From the NCBI RefSeq assembly GCF_000987955.1, contig NZ_LAZU01000053.1:248001-312000 (forward strand): DNA of 64,000 nucleotides. Direction: 5' to 3'. This DNA is from Paenibacillus sp. DMB20 (GTDB taxonomy: Bacteria; Bacillota; Bacilli; Paenibacillales; Paenibacillaceae). Positions 44,545 through 53,660 of this stretch are shown here, piece after piece; the first letter of the stretch is position 1, and the number at the start of each line of letters is the position of its first letter. A model generated the notes under the pieces. It saw only the letters and a program-made list of their open reading frames with translations. It was not told the origin of the DNA and searched no databases. The translations under genes and the position numbers were made by a program.

Positions 44545-45750
44545 CTAAACGTTTTCTTCCATTAGAACAAGGTTGAGGAGCTCGATCGCCCAGTCCAACT
44601 CTTCCTTCGTTATGATGAGCGGGGGAGCAAGGCGAATCGTAAACTCATGGGTTTCCTTCACGAGCAATCCAAGCTCCTTCAGCCGTTCGCAGTAGGGTCT
44701 TGCCGCTGCAGCCAACTCGATTCCGATAAACAGACCGCGTCCGCGCACTTCGCGAATGACGGGGGACGGAATCGAACGAAGCCGGGTCATCAAGTATTCG
44801 CCAAGCTCTGAAGAACGCTGCGCCAGCTGCTCCTCCTCCAATACCTTTAAAGCGGCTATGGCCGCGGCTGCGGCTAGAGGGTTACCGCCGAAGGTCGAGC
44901 CGTGAGAGCCGGGAGTGAACACCCCAAGGACTTCGTCGCTCGCCGCAACCGCCGATACCGGCATGACCCCTCCGCCCAAGGCTTTGCCCAAAATATATAC
45001 ATCCGGCACGACATCTTCCCAGTCGCAAGCGAACAAACGGCCCGTTCGCCCGAGACCTGTCTGAATTTCATCGGCCATGAATAAGATCCGATGTTTTTTG
45101 CACAGCTTTTCGGCTTCCTTAAGGAAGCCCGGGGGAGGCAGGACTATACCGGATTCCCCTTGAATCGGCTCGATCAGAAGCGCTGCGGTGTTCGAATGAA
45201 TGGCTTCCTCCAGTGCCGAGATGCTTCCATAAGGAATGATTTTGAAGCCCGGGGTGAATGGCCCGAAGCCTTGCTTATACGTTTCCGAAGAGGAGAAGGA
45301 GGTAACCGTGACCGTTCGTCCGTGAAAATTGCCTTCGCAGACGATGATTTCCGCCTGATTTTGGGGAATGCCTTTGGTCTCGTAGCCCCATCGCCTTGCC
45401 GTTTTGATCGCCGTCTCCACGGCTTCAGCGCCCGTGTTCATCGGAAGGACGCGGCTTTTGCCCGTTATTTTGGATACGGCGCTATAGAATAATCCCATTA
45501 GATCATGGTGGAAGGCACGCGAGGTTAAGGTGACGCGGCCGGCTTGCTCGATAAGGGCTTGAATGATTCGCGGGTGACGATGGCCGTGATTCAAAGCGGA
45601 GTAAGCGCTCAGCATATCCATATAGCGGTTGCCCTCCGGATCTTCAACCCAGACTCTCTCGGCTCGGGTGATGACAAGAGGGAGCGGCGTATAGTTGTTG
45701 ACTCCATGCTGCTGTTCAAAATTTATTAGGGACTGGCTGTCCGTCATCAA
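44545..45750 (-). CDS. rocD: Ornithine aminotransferase
   Basis: This 401-residue class III PLP aminotransferase has the motifs GVNNYTPLPLVITRAERVWVEDPEGNRYMDMLSAYSALNHGH, NTGAEAVETAIKTARRWGY, NFHGRT, EPIQGESG, DEIQTGLGRTG and the PLP Lys in GKALGGG. It converts ornithine to glutamate semialdehyde, the step after arginase, whose gene lies 48 bases upstream on the same strand. The two form a short arginine-degradation operon. Confidence 0.93.
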   Translation of the reverse strand: MMTDSQSLINFEQQHGVNNYTPLPLVITRAERVWVEDPEGNRYMDMLSAYSALNHGHRHPRIIQALIEQAGRVTLTSRAFHHDLMGLFYSAVSKITGKSRVLPMNTGAEAVETAIKTARRWGYETKGIPQNQAEIIVCEGNFHGRTVTVTSFSSSETYKQGFGPFTPGFKIIPYGSISALEEAIHSNTAALLIEPIQGESGIVLPPPGFLKEAEKLCKKHRILFMADEIQTGLGRTGRLFACDWEDVVPDVYILGKALGGGVMPVSAVAASDEVLGVFTPGSHGSTFGGNPLAAAAAIAALKVLEEEQLAQRSSELGEYLMTRLRSIPSPVIREVRGRGLFIGIELAAAARPYCERLKELGLLVKETHEFTIRLAPPLIITKEELDWAIELLNLVLMEENV

Positions 45751-45798
45751 ATCACTCCTAGAAAAAGATTGTAAAAAGCGGCTTTTAGAACACGCTGC

Positions 45799-46704
45799 TT
45801 AAAGAATGCGCTTGCCGAGCGCTGAACAGATCAGCTCATTCGCGAGTTTAACGGTTTGTTTATTATGGTCCAATAGCGGATTTACCTCGACGAACTCGGC
45901 AGAGGTTAAGAGATTGGCTTCAAACATCATTTCAAGGGCGAAATGGGCTTCCCGGTAAGTTGCTCCTCCCCTGACCGTAGTCCCGGTACCGGGAGCTTCG
46001 TACGGATCGAGACTGTCAATATCAAAGCTCAAATGTACGCCGTCGGTACCGTCGCTGACGATTTCAAGCGTTTTTTCCATGATGGCAGCCATCCCGTATC
46101 GATCAATCTCGTGCATGGTAAAGCAGGTTATTCCCAAACGCTTAATCATTTCGCGCTCTCCTTGGTCCAATTCACGCGCTCCCACGATGACCACCTTCGC
46201 TGGGTCAAGGGGATGGCAGCCTTTACGGAGTTCGGTCAACAATGGATGTCCTTGATCGAGGCTGACTGCCAGGGACATGCCATGAATGTTTCCGGAAGGG
46301 CTTGTGTCGGGCGTATTCAGATCTCCATGCGCATCGAACCATATGACACCGAGACGTTGATAATGCCTGGTCAGTCCCGCTATCGTTCCAATGGCGATGC
46401 TATGATCTCCCCCAAGAATAAGGGGAAAGGTGCATTTCTCCATGAGGCTATCAATCTTGTCGCGAAGCCTGGCATTCACCTGAGCAATCGTTTCCAGATG
46501 CTTAAGCTTGGAGTTCCTGGGGGCGGACGAATCCGTAGAGGAATCAATCGAGATGCTTCCTTCATCGCTGACATGAACGTGAATGTGATTCAGCTGGCGA
46601 ATGAGACCGGCATCGATTAGAGACTTCGGCCCAAGCTCAGCACCGGGACGGGCGCCGCCAAGACCCAAAGGTACGCGAAGCAGGGAGATTACGGAAGGAC
46701 TCAT
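45799..46704 (-). CDS. rocF: Arginase
   Basis: This 301-residue manganese enzyme converts arginine to ornithine and urea. All metal-binding motifs are present: GGDHSIAIGT, WFDAHGDLNTP, and SFDIDSLDP with the APGTGT loop. It starts the rocF-rocD operon. Confidence 0.95.
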   Translation of the reverse strand: MSPSVISLLRVPLGLGGARPGAELGPKSLIDAGLIRQLNHIHVHVSDEGSISIDSSTDSSAPRNSKLKHLETIAQVNARLRDKIDSLMEKCTFPLILGGDHSIAIGTIAGLTRHYQRLGVIWFDAHGDLNTPDTSPSGNIHGMSLAVSLDQGHPLLTELRKGCHPLDPAKVVIVGARELDQGEREMIKRLGITCFTMHEIDRYGMAAIMEKTLEIVSDGTDGVHLSFDIDSLDPYEAPGTGTTVRGGATYREAHFALEMMFEANLLTSAEFVEVNPLLDHNKQTVKLANELICSALGKRIL

Positions 46705-46946
46705 AGGAACGGGCTCCTCTCCAATACCGTAGGTTTTTCGACTACTAATCTATGTGTATGCTCGAGGAGGGGGAGATCATGAGCGGGAGATTCTTTTGCA
46801 TGAAAAAGAAGGTTGTTTATGGGGGATACATCATGCGCAGCTTTTTGTGGAATGATCATGATGAACCGTTTTTTGGGGTTTCATTTTGCGTCGAACGTTT
46901 AAGTGAAAGTGTAGGGAAAATAAATTGCGGAGGAGATGATGGAGAA

Positions 46947-47366
46947 ATGCAACCGTTGTACACAGCCGACGTCAAAATCATGGGAGGCCGAAACGGCTCG
47001 GTGGAATCGTCTGATGGGGTATTGAGACATAAGTTGGCCATGCCCAAAGAGCTCGGCGGCTCCGGCGGTGAAGGCACCAATCCCGAGCAGCTGTTTGCGG
47101 CGGGTTACGGGGCTTGTTATGAAAGCGCCTTGGCCAACATCGCCCGTAAGGAAGGGGTTGTTCTAAAGGATGTGGTGGTTCATTCGCAGGTGATGATCGG
47201 GAAGGATGAGGCGGATGGCGGATTTAAGCTGGGCGTGAAGCTTAACATTCAGATGCCCGGCATCGAACGAAAACAAGCTGAGGATCTGGCGAAAAAGGCC
47301 CATGATTTTTGTCCGTATTCCAAAGCAACCCGCGGAAATATCGAAGCGGAACTGAACGTGATCTGA
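46947..47366 (+). CDS. ohrA: Organic hydroperoxide resistance protein (Ohr)
   Basis: This 139-residue OsmC/Ohr-family thiol peroxidase has the two redox Cys residues in GYGACYESAL and HDFCPYSKATR, plus the GGxGxGTNPEQLFAAGY motif. It reduces organic peroxides in the cytoplasm. The ATG at 46947 is chosen from family length and a nearby GGAGGAGATGATGG; a longer open frame from 46752 has no family support. No OhrR gene is adjacent. Confidence 0.92.
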   Translation: MQPLYTADVKIMGGRNGSVESSDGVLRHKLAMPKELGGSGGEGTNPEQLFAAGYGACYESALANIARKEGVVLKDVVVHSQVMIGKDEADGGFKLGVKLNIQMPGIERKQAEDLAKKAHDFCPYSKATRGNIEAELNVI

Positions 47367-47413
47367 CGGGGCATCCAAACAGCAAACGCTGGTCCGGATA
47401 TTGCCTTTCCTTG

Positions 47414-47446
47414 CGGACGGAGCCTTTTGGGAGGACCGTCCGTTTT
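47414..47446 (+). terminator. Terminator of ohrA
   Basis: CGGACGG (47414-47420) pairs with CCGTCCG (47435-47441) and is followed by five Ts. Confidence 0.65.
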
Positions 47447-47576
47447 TATTCCTCGCAGAAACGTCATCAAGCCTCCCAAAAGGACGATGGCGTCTTTCTT
47501 GTCGAAATTTGTAACGTGATGGCTTCCTTGTCCGTATGTTAGGGTATGGTTGGATTTAGAAGGGAGGCGATTGGAA

Positions 47577-47819
47577 ATGCGTATTGAGGATATGATCGAG
47601 GAAAGGTTCGTTTGCGTCAAGTGCGGAGGGAACCATTGCGAAACGAAGGAAGTCTCCATGACGGGGTCCGGGCTCAGCAAAATGTTTGATATTCAGCACA
47701 ATCATTTTCTGTTTGTGTCATGCAGCAACTGCGGCTATGTGGAAGTATTTAACCCTGATATTTTGAAGGGCAAGAAAAGCGGGCAGCTGGGATCCATACT
47801 GGACGTGTTCTTCGGTTGA
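47577..47819 (+). CDS. Small zinc-ribbon protein
   Basis: This 80-residue protein has two C-x-x-C knuckles (FVCVKCGGNHC and SCSNCGYVEVFNPDIL), a zinc ribbon typical of small nucleic-acid-binding proteins. GGGAGG is 9 bases before the ATG. No partner gene is visible. Confidence 0.75.
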   Translation: MRIEDMIEERFVCVKCGGNHCETKEVSMTGSGLSKMFDIQHNHFLFVSCSNCGYVEVFNPDILKGKKSGQLGSILDVFFG

Positions 47820-47906
47820 CATCGTCTTTAAAATTCTTTAATATGACTAAGTACCTTAAAGTACAAGTCGTTTGAAGAACGAAATTTAAATAAACGGGTG
47901 ATGCAC

Positions 47907-48185
47907 ATGCCATACAGACCGCAGATAACCAACGTGACTAGAGCCGGAAGCAACGAAAAGGAAGGACTCTACGAGTTCATTATCAACTTGGCTGACGGAA
48001 CAGATTGCCGCGTGTTCTACAACCGTTTTCCGGAATGGAAAATGACCAATGTCAGCCGACTGGGAAAGACACCATGTCCGGTTTGTCGCAAAGATTTCAT
48101 TTGCAAATGCATGGAAAAGTTTTCTTCCGATTTTGACCAGCAGATGAGAGACGGAGAATGGCTGAGCAAAGCTGCAGCAGAATAA
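47907..48185 (+). CDS. Hypothetical protein with Cys-rich centre
   Basis: This 92-residue protein reads MPYRPQITNVTRAG, a beta-rich middle (LYEFIINLADGTDCRVFYNRFPEWKMTNVSRLG) and the Cys cluster CPVCRKDFICKC, a possible metal site. GGGTG fits the ATG at 47907; an ATG at 47901 is an alternative. The family is not recognised. Confidence 0.6.
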   Translation: MPYRPQITNVTRAGSNEKEGLYEFIINLADGTDCRVFYNRFPEWKMTNVSRLGKTPCPVCRKDFICKCMEKFSSDFDQQMRDGEWLSKAAAE

Positions 48186-48202
48186 TTGAACATGGCACGA
48201 CC

Positions 48203-48232
48203 AAGCGTGGGAGGAGACTTCCACGCTTTTTT
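48203..48232 (+). terminator. Intrinsic terminator
   Basis: AAGCGTGG / CCACGCTT with a 10-base loop is followed by Ts. Confidence 0.8.
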
Positions 48233-48339
48233 CTAAATATATAAAGAAGCGATCGTCCATGAGGAAGACGACCCGCTATTTGCCTGTAGGCTTCATATTG
48301 CCGGTGCCGGGAAGCGGACCGGCTGGAGGAGGTAAAGGT

Positions 48340-48756
48340 ATGGCTGCAAGAAAAGGACCGGACGATTATATCATCGTGCTGATCGACGGCGTGTGTCACC
48401 TGTGCCAAGGGCTCACGAAGTTTATTATTAAAAGGGACCCTTCCGGCGTCTTCCGGTTCGCTTCCCAGCAGTCGGAAATCGGGCAGGATATTCTCCGAAA
48501 GGGAGGATTGGACGGAGGCCTTGCGAACACGGTTGTTGTTGTGGACCACGGAACCTATTATACCCGGTCCGCGGCGGCGCTGAGGATCGTCCGGCATCTT
48601 CCGATGCCTTGGCCGCTTTTGTACGGCTTTGTTATTCTTCCGAAATTTTTAAGGGACTTTCTTTATCGGTGGGTCGCCAAAAACCGTTACCGGTGGTTCG
48701 GAAAGGATGAGCAGTGTTTGATTCCGACGCCGGAAATCCGGCGCCGTTTCTTGTAG
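48340..48756 (+). CDS. DCC-family thiol-disulfide oxidoreductase-like protein
   Basis: This 138-residue DUF393/YuxK-type protein has the DGVCHLC motif near the start (two Cys in C-x-x-C), FRFASQQSEIGQDIL, and a hydrophobic C-terminal part (LLYGFVILPKFLRDFLYRWVAKNRYRWFG). GGAGGAGG sets the ATG at 48340; an upstream in-frame start at 48259 is unlikely. The family is thought to be redox-active, but its substrate is not known. Confidence 0.82.
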   Translation: MAARKGPDDYIIVLIDGVCHLCQGLTKFIIKRDPSGVFRFASQQSEIGQDILRKGGLDGGLANTVVVVDHGTYYTRSAAALRIVRHLPMPWPLLYGFVILPKFLRDFLYRWVAKNRYRWFGKDEQCLIPTPEIRRRFL

Positions 48757-48776
48757 GCGTTTTTTTTGGCCGGTTA

Positions 48777-49661
48777 TTAGCGCGGCGCGCGAAAGCCCGC
48801 TTCCGCGGCTTCTTCTTCGCTGCAGAACCATGACTCCGGCTTGGTTCTTTCATAGTAAGGGGAGTCCGGGGTATGGTAGATTTTCTCTCCTTTGGCGTTG
48901 ATGTTTCCCTTGATTCTGCATCCGCCAGGGGAGGTTGAAGAGGGGGCTCCCGTATTCGGGCCAGTCGTTGCAGCGCGGTCCGCCTTCTGCTTTTCCGGAT
49001 GAAATCCGTCTTCCCGGGCATAGTCTTCAACGCTCCAGATGCCCAGGGATCTGCTGCGGCTGATCTTCTGCAGGTCGTTGAATTTATCCACATATCTTAC
49101 ATTCGGTTGATAGATGTAGGCAACGCGGGCCAATCCCTGTTCCAGAAGCGCTTCTTGAACCATTTTGCCGTCCGCGTAAACATAGGCGAGCAGTCTGGAG
49201 TATTTATCGCGGTTCGGACCGATGTCGAATTCCAGCTCCAGTTTTTTGGCGTTTTCCACCATTTTTTTGGTGAATGCTTTTGCCTCCGGACCGAATGGCT
49301 GCACGCCGAGGCGGGGATGGCTGGTTTCGGGAGTATCCACCAACAGGAAGCGGACGTTTTCCGTTTTTCCCTCGTACTGCACGCTGATCGTATCCCCGTC
49401 CACGGCTTTCACGAGCTTGACCTGAACCTTGGCGATGTCGAGGTTATCCGTAGGATAGGATTTGCTTTGATTCCGTGAGTCTGTTCTATGCTGCTTATCG
49501 GATTTGTCTGTTTGAATAGAACCGCTGCCGGTTGTAGGCGATTGCTGCTGAATCGCTTGCCCGGAATGCGATTGGGTCAACTCCTTCATTGCGGGGGGTT
49601 CCGAACAGCCTGGCAATAGCAGCAGGCCCGCAATAAGGAATGGAAAAATTGCTTTTTTCAT
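48777..49661 (-). CDS. Secreted thermonuclease-like lipoprotein
   Basis: This 294-residue protein has a lipoprotein signal (LLLPGCSEPP), a Ser/Gln-rich linker and a staphylococcal-nuclease domain (KLVKAVDGDTISVQYEGKTENVRFLLVDTPET, GPNRDKYSRLLAYVYADGKMVQEALLEQGLARV), which holds the catalytic Arg, Glu and Asp residues. A short C-terminal Cys-containing module follows (GCRIKGNINAKGEKIYHTP and WFCSEEEAAEAGFR) of the type found after many such nucleases. It is most like YncB of B. subtilis. The ATG at 49661 begins a normal signal peptide. Confidence 0.88.
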   Translation of the reverse strand: MKKAIFPFLIAGLLLLPGCSEPPAMKELTQSHSGQAIQQQSPTTGSGSIQTDKSDKQHRTDSRNQSKSYPTDNLDIAKVQVKLVKAVDGDTISVQYEGKTENVRFLLVDTPETSHPRLGVQPFGPEAKAFTKKMVENAKKLELEFDIGPNRDKYSRLLAYVYADGKMVQEALLEQGLARVAYIYQPNVRYVDKFNDLQKISRSRSLGIWSVEDYAREDGFHPEKQKADRAATTGPNTGAPSSTSPGGCRIKGNINAKGEKIYHTPDSPYYERTKPESWFCSEEEAAEAGFRAPR

Positions 49662-49862
49662 AGATGTCGTCACTCTCCCGGCTGAGATGCTTTGGAAACG
49701 ATAGTTGCAGGAGCTGCTGCTGAGCGTATGGTTAGATCGGAAAGGGCAGATCATGCAGGGAGTCCGCTTTCCGGCAACGCATTTATAACTTCCGCTACAT
49801 TCGGTCCATGTTGTCATAAATATCTCGATAGACGGTTTTATATATCAGATAGGATTTTATGC

Positions 49863-49880
49863 CAGGAACGTTTGTTCCTG
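49863..49880. promoter_or_regulatory. LexA-like inverted repeat
   Basis: CAGGAAC-GTTT-GTTCCTG is a perfect 7-bp inverted repeat with the GAAC-N4-GTTC core of Gram-positive SOS boxes. It lies between the nuclease gene and the Tad operon promoter. Confidence 0.4.
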
Positions 49881-49946
49881 CCGTGTTCATTATGATCGGT
49901 TTTCATCTTTTTGGCAAGTGGCACAGCATGATTTAAAAAAAATGGC

Positions 49947-49976
49947 TTGCCGTTTGATAGGAAGTTATGATATTCT
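49947..49976 (+). promoter_or_regulatory. Likely promoter of the Tad pilus operon
   Basis: TTGCCG and TATTCT are 18 bases apart, which gives a leader of about 95 bases before cpaE. Confidence 0.45.
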
Positions 49977-49991
49977 ATGTAAAAATATAAC

Positions 49992-50059
49992 AAAACAACG
50001 GAAGCACCGTTCCATGTCCGCTTTTTAGCGGCTCGAACGGTGCTTTTTTGCGTTGTTTT
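49992..50059 (+). promoter_or_regulatory. Leader hairpin with terminator features before cpaE
   Basis: AAGCACCGTTC pairs with GAACGGTGCTT and is followed by Ts. An outer stem AAAACAACG / CGTTGTTTT and an inner one CCGCT-TTTT-AGCGG extend it. It lies in the untranslated leader, after the likely promoter, so it looks like an attenuator and not a gene-end terminator. The upstream neighbour is divergent. Confidence 0.6.
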
Positions 50060-50079
50060 CAAAAGAGAGGAGATGCGGC

Positions 50080-51234
50080 ATGCAACCGGTCAGGCTTGTA
50101 CTGGCTGTTCAGGATAAGGGATACGTTGAACCGTTGCTTCATTATATTCAGTGCAGCGAGTATGCGGTTATCGTCCAGGTAACCGCCTTTACCCGGGCTG
50201 AAGCCTTCCTGCAATTCATGGAAAGCGGCAGCAGGCCGGACCTGGTAGTCGGTGACACGGAACTGTTGAACGCGTGGCTGTCCGCCGGCGAACCGTCGCT
50301 TCCGTGGATTGCCCTGATCGAAGGAGGAGAAGGAAAGCCCGAAGGGGACGGCCTGACGGTTTCCAAATACCAACCGTTGTCTCGACTGCTGGAGAGCTGG
50401 ATTCAATATGTCCGGGAGAGACGCGGCGGGGCAAAGATGGATCGGACGGAGGGAACCCGGATCATCGGCATCACTTCCGCGCTGGGCGGATGCGGAAAAA
50501 CGACGACGGCCGTCAATATGGCCAAGCAGTTGGGCGTGATGGGTTCCAAGGTGTTTTATCTGAACCTGGAGACCGTGAATTCGAGCGCGGTCTTTCCGAT
50601 TGGCCCTGAAAGAGGCGGGAGGCCGTTTTCAAGGCTTCTCTACGACCTCAAGGCCGTACAGGAGACCGGTGAAGAGGCTGACGTCGAGCCTTATATCCTG
50701 AGAAGCGAGGCGTTGAAATGTGATGTGTTTGCGCCGAACAGGCATATAGGGGAGTTGATGGAAATGACGTTTGACGACACGAAGACGCTCATACAATCCA
50801 TATCCGGAAGCGGACGATACGATTTTATAGTGCTGGATTCCGATTGGGTTGCCGGTGAGCGGTTTCAGGCGCTGGTCACGGAGTCGCATCTGCTTTGGTG
50901 GATTTTGCTGGATGATTTGATCGGGATGTTTAAGAGCGGGGCGCAGCTGAATGATCTGGAGCGGCAGGACCCTGATTTATTCAGGAACATGATGGCAAAG
51001 AGCAGGTTTATCGTGAACCGTTACACGGGCAGTCTGGCCAATTCGCTGCCGCGGAGCGATATGAGTTTCGACGGCGCGCTCCCCTATATCCCTTCATGGA
51101 AGCAGGTTCGGCAGGAGGAAATCCTGCTTTGCTCGCCCATTTTTCAGAGGGAAATATTGAAGCTGTGCGGCGATATGCTGGGCGAGACCAGGATTATGCC
51201 TTCGGGAAGCACGGGTGATGCCGCTTATGCATGA
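50080..51234 (+). CDS. CpaE-like pilus assembly ATPase
   Basis: This 384-residue protein has an N-terminal receiver-like region (about 1-115) and a MinD/ParA-type ATPase domain with a deviant Walker A (GGCGKTTTAVNMA) and FIVLDSDW as the switch region. CpaE/TadZ proteins place the Tad (Flp) pilus machine in the cell. GAGAGGAG sets the ATG at 50080. It overlaps the next gene, the Tad ATPase, by 17 bases. Confidence 0.85.
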   Translation: MQPVRLVLAVQDKGYVEPLLHYIQCSEYAVIVQVTAFTRAEAFLQFMESGSRPDLVVGDTELLNAWLSAGEPSLPWIALIEGGEGKPEGDGLTVSKYQPLSRLLESWIQYVRERRGGAKMDRTEGTRIIGITSALGGCGKTTTAVNMAKQLGVMGSKVFYLNLETVNSSAVFPIGPERGGRPFSRLLYDLKAVQETGEEADVEPYILRSEALKCDVFAPNRHIGELMEMTFDDTKTLIQSISGSGRYDFIVLDSDWVAGERFQALVTESHLLWWILLDDLIGMFKSGAQLNDLERQDPDLFRNMMAKSRFIVNRYTGSLANSLPRSDMSFDGALPYIPSWKQVRQEEILLCSPIFQREILKLCGDMLGETRIMPSGSTGDAAYA

Positions 51235-52135
51235 GGAAGAAATCTTTACCTCCATCCGCAATGAAGTACGGGCCGGACTGGATATTACGGCGGCTGTCGG
51301 AAACCGCGAGCTTATGCAATATATCGAAGAAACCGTATGGGAACGCAGGGAACTTGAAGGATTGACGGCTTCCGGCAAACGAAAGCTGGTGAGAAGGGTG
51401 TACGACTCTTTTCGCGGACTGGACGTACTGCAGCCTTTGGTCGATAACCCCTCGATTACGGAAATTATGATCAACAGCCACCAAGAGGTGTTCATTGAGC
51501 AGGAAGGGGAAGTAAAGCGCCTCCCGGTTCAGTTTGAATCGCAAAACCGCCTGGAAGACATCATCCAGAGCATCGTCGGTACGGTGAACCGGGTCGTGAA
51601 CGAATCCTCGCCCATCGTGGATGCCCGGTTAAAGGACGGATCGCGGGTCAATATCGTGCTGCCGCCGATTGCGCTGAAAGGCCCGACCATGACGATCCGC
51701 AAATTTCCCGAGTCGCCGATGACGATGGAGCAGCTGATCGGCAGGGGGGCGCTTAGCGAGGAAACGGCCTACTTTCTCCGCACGCTGGTCAGGGCCAAAT
51801 ACAACATTTTCATCAGCGGCGGGACGGGATCGGGAAAAACCACCTTTTTAAATGCGTTGTCACAGTTCATACCGCCTGATGAAAGAGTGATTACGATTGA
51901 GGATTCGGCTGAATTAAAGATTGTGACGGTACCGAATCTGGTCTCCTTGGAAACCCGAAATGCCAATACGGAAGGACGAGGAGAGATATCCATACGGGAC
52001 CTGATCCGTTCGTCCCTGCGGATGAGGCCGAACCGGATTATCGTCGGGGAGGTTCGCGGAAGCGAGGCGCTTGATATGCTGCAGGCGATGAATACCGGAC
52101 ATGACGGAAGTCCATATCATACAATATGGATCTAA
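51218..52135 (+). pseudogene. CpaF/TadA pilus ATPase, 5' part, cut by prophage
   Basis: This is the N-terminal 300 or so residues of a secretion ATPase: RGLDVLQPLVDNPSITEIMIN, Walker A (SGGTGSGKTTFLNAL), the Asp box (ITIEDSAELKI) and Walker B (RIIVGEVRGSEALDMLQAMNTGHDGS). Family members go on with L-S-T-G-H-A-N-S and about 120 more residues. Here the frame turns at about 52111 into PYHTIWI and stops. The rest should lie beyond the right end of the prophage, outside the window. ATG 51218 is preceded by GGGAAG; 51215 and 51227 are alternatives. The Tad pilus is probably not made in the integrated state. Confidence 0.88.
52101..52130. other. Probable attL: prophage-host junction
   Basis: Conserved cpaF coding sequence ends at about 52110, and TCCATAT-CATACA-ATATGGA (52111-52130), a 7-bp inverted repeat, begins at once. 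The recombinase stop codon is 2 bases further on. Large serine recombinases use att sites with inverted arms around a 2-base core; the exact core cannot be set without attR. Confidence 0.65.
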
Positions 52136-53613
52136 TTAAACAGAACTTCGTCAATTCTCGCTTCAAAAAATTTATTCTTTACGCCCTTCGGATTAGTTAA
52201 TGGTGTATTGATCGTAATTTTCTTGAACAACGTAAATACAACCATCTTTTTCTCTTCGTCATCAATCAAAGGCCAAAGCTCTTCCATCTCGGCCAACTCT
52301 TCGAGTTTCGGTATCGCTGACAGAGATACTTCGTTCGCAGCTATTTTTTTCTTAGCTTCCTTTTCTTTCTCATCTTCCTCAGTAATGCGTTTGCGAACCT
52401 CTTCCTTAGATATCAACCCTTCAACGAACATGTATTGCCATTTTTCCTTGCGCTCCACAATTCGTGCCAACTCTCTTTTCGCATCGTCAACTTCAGATGT
52501 TTTTTTCGCCTGATCTTTTAACAGGGCCGATGACTCTTTAGCCAGCAGTTGAGAGTCTGCTCTAATGGACATGATATATTCCATCATCAAATGTTCAATG
52601 TGGACCTGTCGGAATATAGGCATGTCGCAGGAGCTGTTTGCATGTCGATTCGCACAGATATAGTATGGTGTACGAACGGTTTCGCCTCCAGCCATTCTTT
52701 TTGTCGTCAACTTACCGAACATAGCCGCGCCGCACCGTCCACACCGTAACACGCCAGAAAACCAATATGTTTTGATTCTGCTGTATCCGCCATGTGTTTT
52801 TCGTTCCATGAATTTTTTCGTTTCTTCATATTCTTCGCGCGTGAATACAGCTTCGTGATCTCCCTCACCGTAGATGCACTTAACCCGTTCATCCCGTTTT
52901 GTGTTCGCGTATGTCCCCTTGTTTGTTTTTGAGCCCAAGCGTATGATGCCAGCATAGAATGGGTTCTCTATCGTGTAAGCTACCGTGGCAGCTGTCCATT
53001 CACTTCCACGGCGCAATTTTCCTTCCCTGTTCATTTTCATAGCTATCGACTTATATCCCATTCCTGACATGTACAACCCTCGAACTTCCCGGATTAGCTC
53101 TTTTTCCTCGGGGATGAGTTTACCTTCTGACGTGTATCCATATGGATATACACCGCCAGGGCGCTTGCCTTCTACCACCATCTGCTCTACGCCGAACCGC
53201 ACGCGCTCAGATATAGTTTCCCGTTCCCATTCAGCCATAGCGCCAACCAGAGTAATGAAAAATCGTCCCATGGCCGTTGTGGTCTCGAATATTTCTGTAC
53301 TTGACTTAAACTTCACTCCATACTGATCAAATGTCTTAAGTAACTTGTGAAGGTCCGCTACAGATCGAGTGAGACGGTCTAGCTTGTACACTAAAACAAC
53401 ATCGAATTTTTGTTCTTCCATGTCTGCTAATAATCGTTGCATATCTGGACGGTTTAGATCCTTGGCAGAATATCCGTCATCTATATAAAAGTCGTATATC
53501 TCCCAATCTTGGGACTGAGCGAAGTTAAATAAACGCGCCTTCTGTCCTTCTACTGAAAAACCATCTTCGGCTTGCATTTCAGTACTGACCCGGATATATA
53601 AAGCTGCTTTCAT
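52132..53613 (-). CDS. int: Large serine recombinase (prophage integrase)
   Basis: This 493-residue site-specific recombinase has an N-terminal resolvase domain with the catalytic Ser in YIRVSTEMQ and Arg residues in KLDRLTRSV, a recombinase domain (GVYPYGYTSEGKLIPEEKELIREV), a zinc-ribbon domain (LRCGRCGAAMFG and YICANRHANSSC) and a coiled-coil tail. GGGAGGG sets the ATG at 53613. It lies at the left end of the prophage and points at the junction, the usual place for an integrase. Confidence 0.95.
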   Translation of the reverse strand: MKAALYIRVSTEMQAEDGFSVEGQKARLFNFAQSQDWEIYDFYIDDGYSAKDLNRPDMQRLLADMEEQKFDVVLVYKLDRLTRSVADLHKLLKTFDQYGVKFKSSTEIFETTTAMGRFFITLVGAMAEWERETISERVRFGVEQMVVEGKRPGGVYPYGYTSEGKLIPEEKELIREVRGLYMSGMGYKSIAMKMNREGKLRRGSEWTAATVAYTIENPFYAGIIRLGSKTNKGTYANTKRDERVKCIYGEGDHEAVFTREEYEETKKFMERKTHGGYSRIKTYWFSGVLRCGRCGAAMFGKLTTKRMAGGETVRTPYYICANRHANSSCDMPIFRQVHIEHLMMEYIMSIRADSQLLAKESSALLKDQAKKTSEVDDAKRELARIVERKEKWQYMFVEGLISKEEVRKRITEEDEKEKEAKKKIAANEVSLSAIPKLEELAEMEELWPLIDDEEKKMVVFTLFKKITINTPLTNPKGVKNKFFEARIDEVLFN

Positions 53614-53660
53614 GGTGCACCCTCCCACACTTTCTTACTTGGATTGTACTGGTTTATGGG

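Noticed and set aside
46752..46946. 65-residue N-terminal extension of Ohr
   Set aside because: Ohr proteins are about 140 residues and the extension has no family likeness. The ATG at 46947 gives the normal length.
49980..50080. c-di-GMP riboswitch before the Tad operon
   Set aside because: The conserved GEMM core bases are not present; only a hairpin with a T tract is seen.
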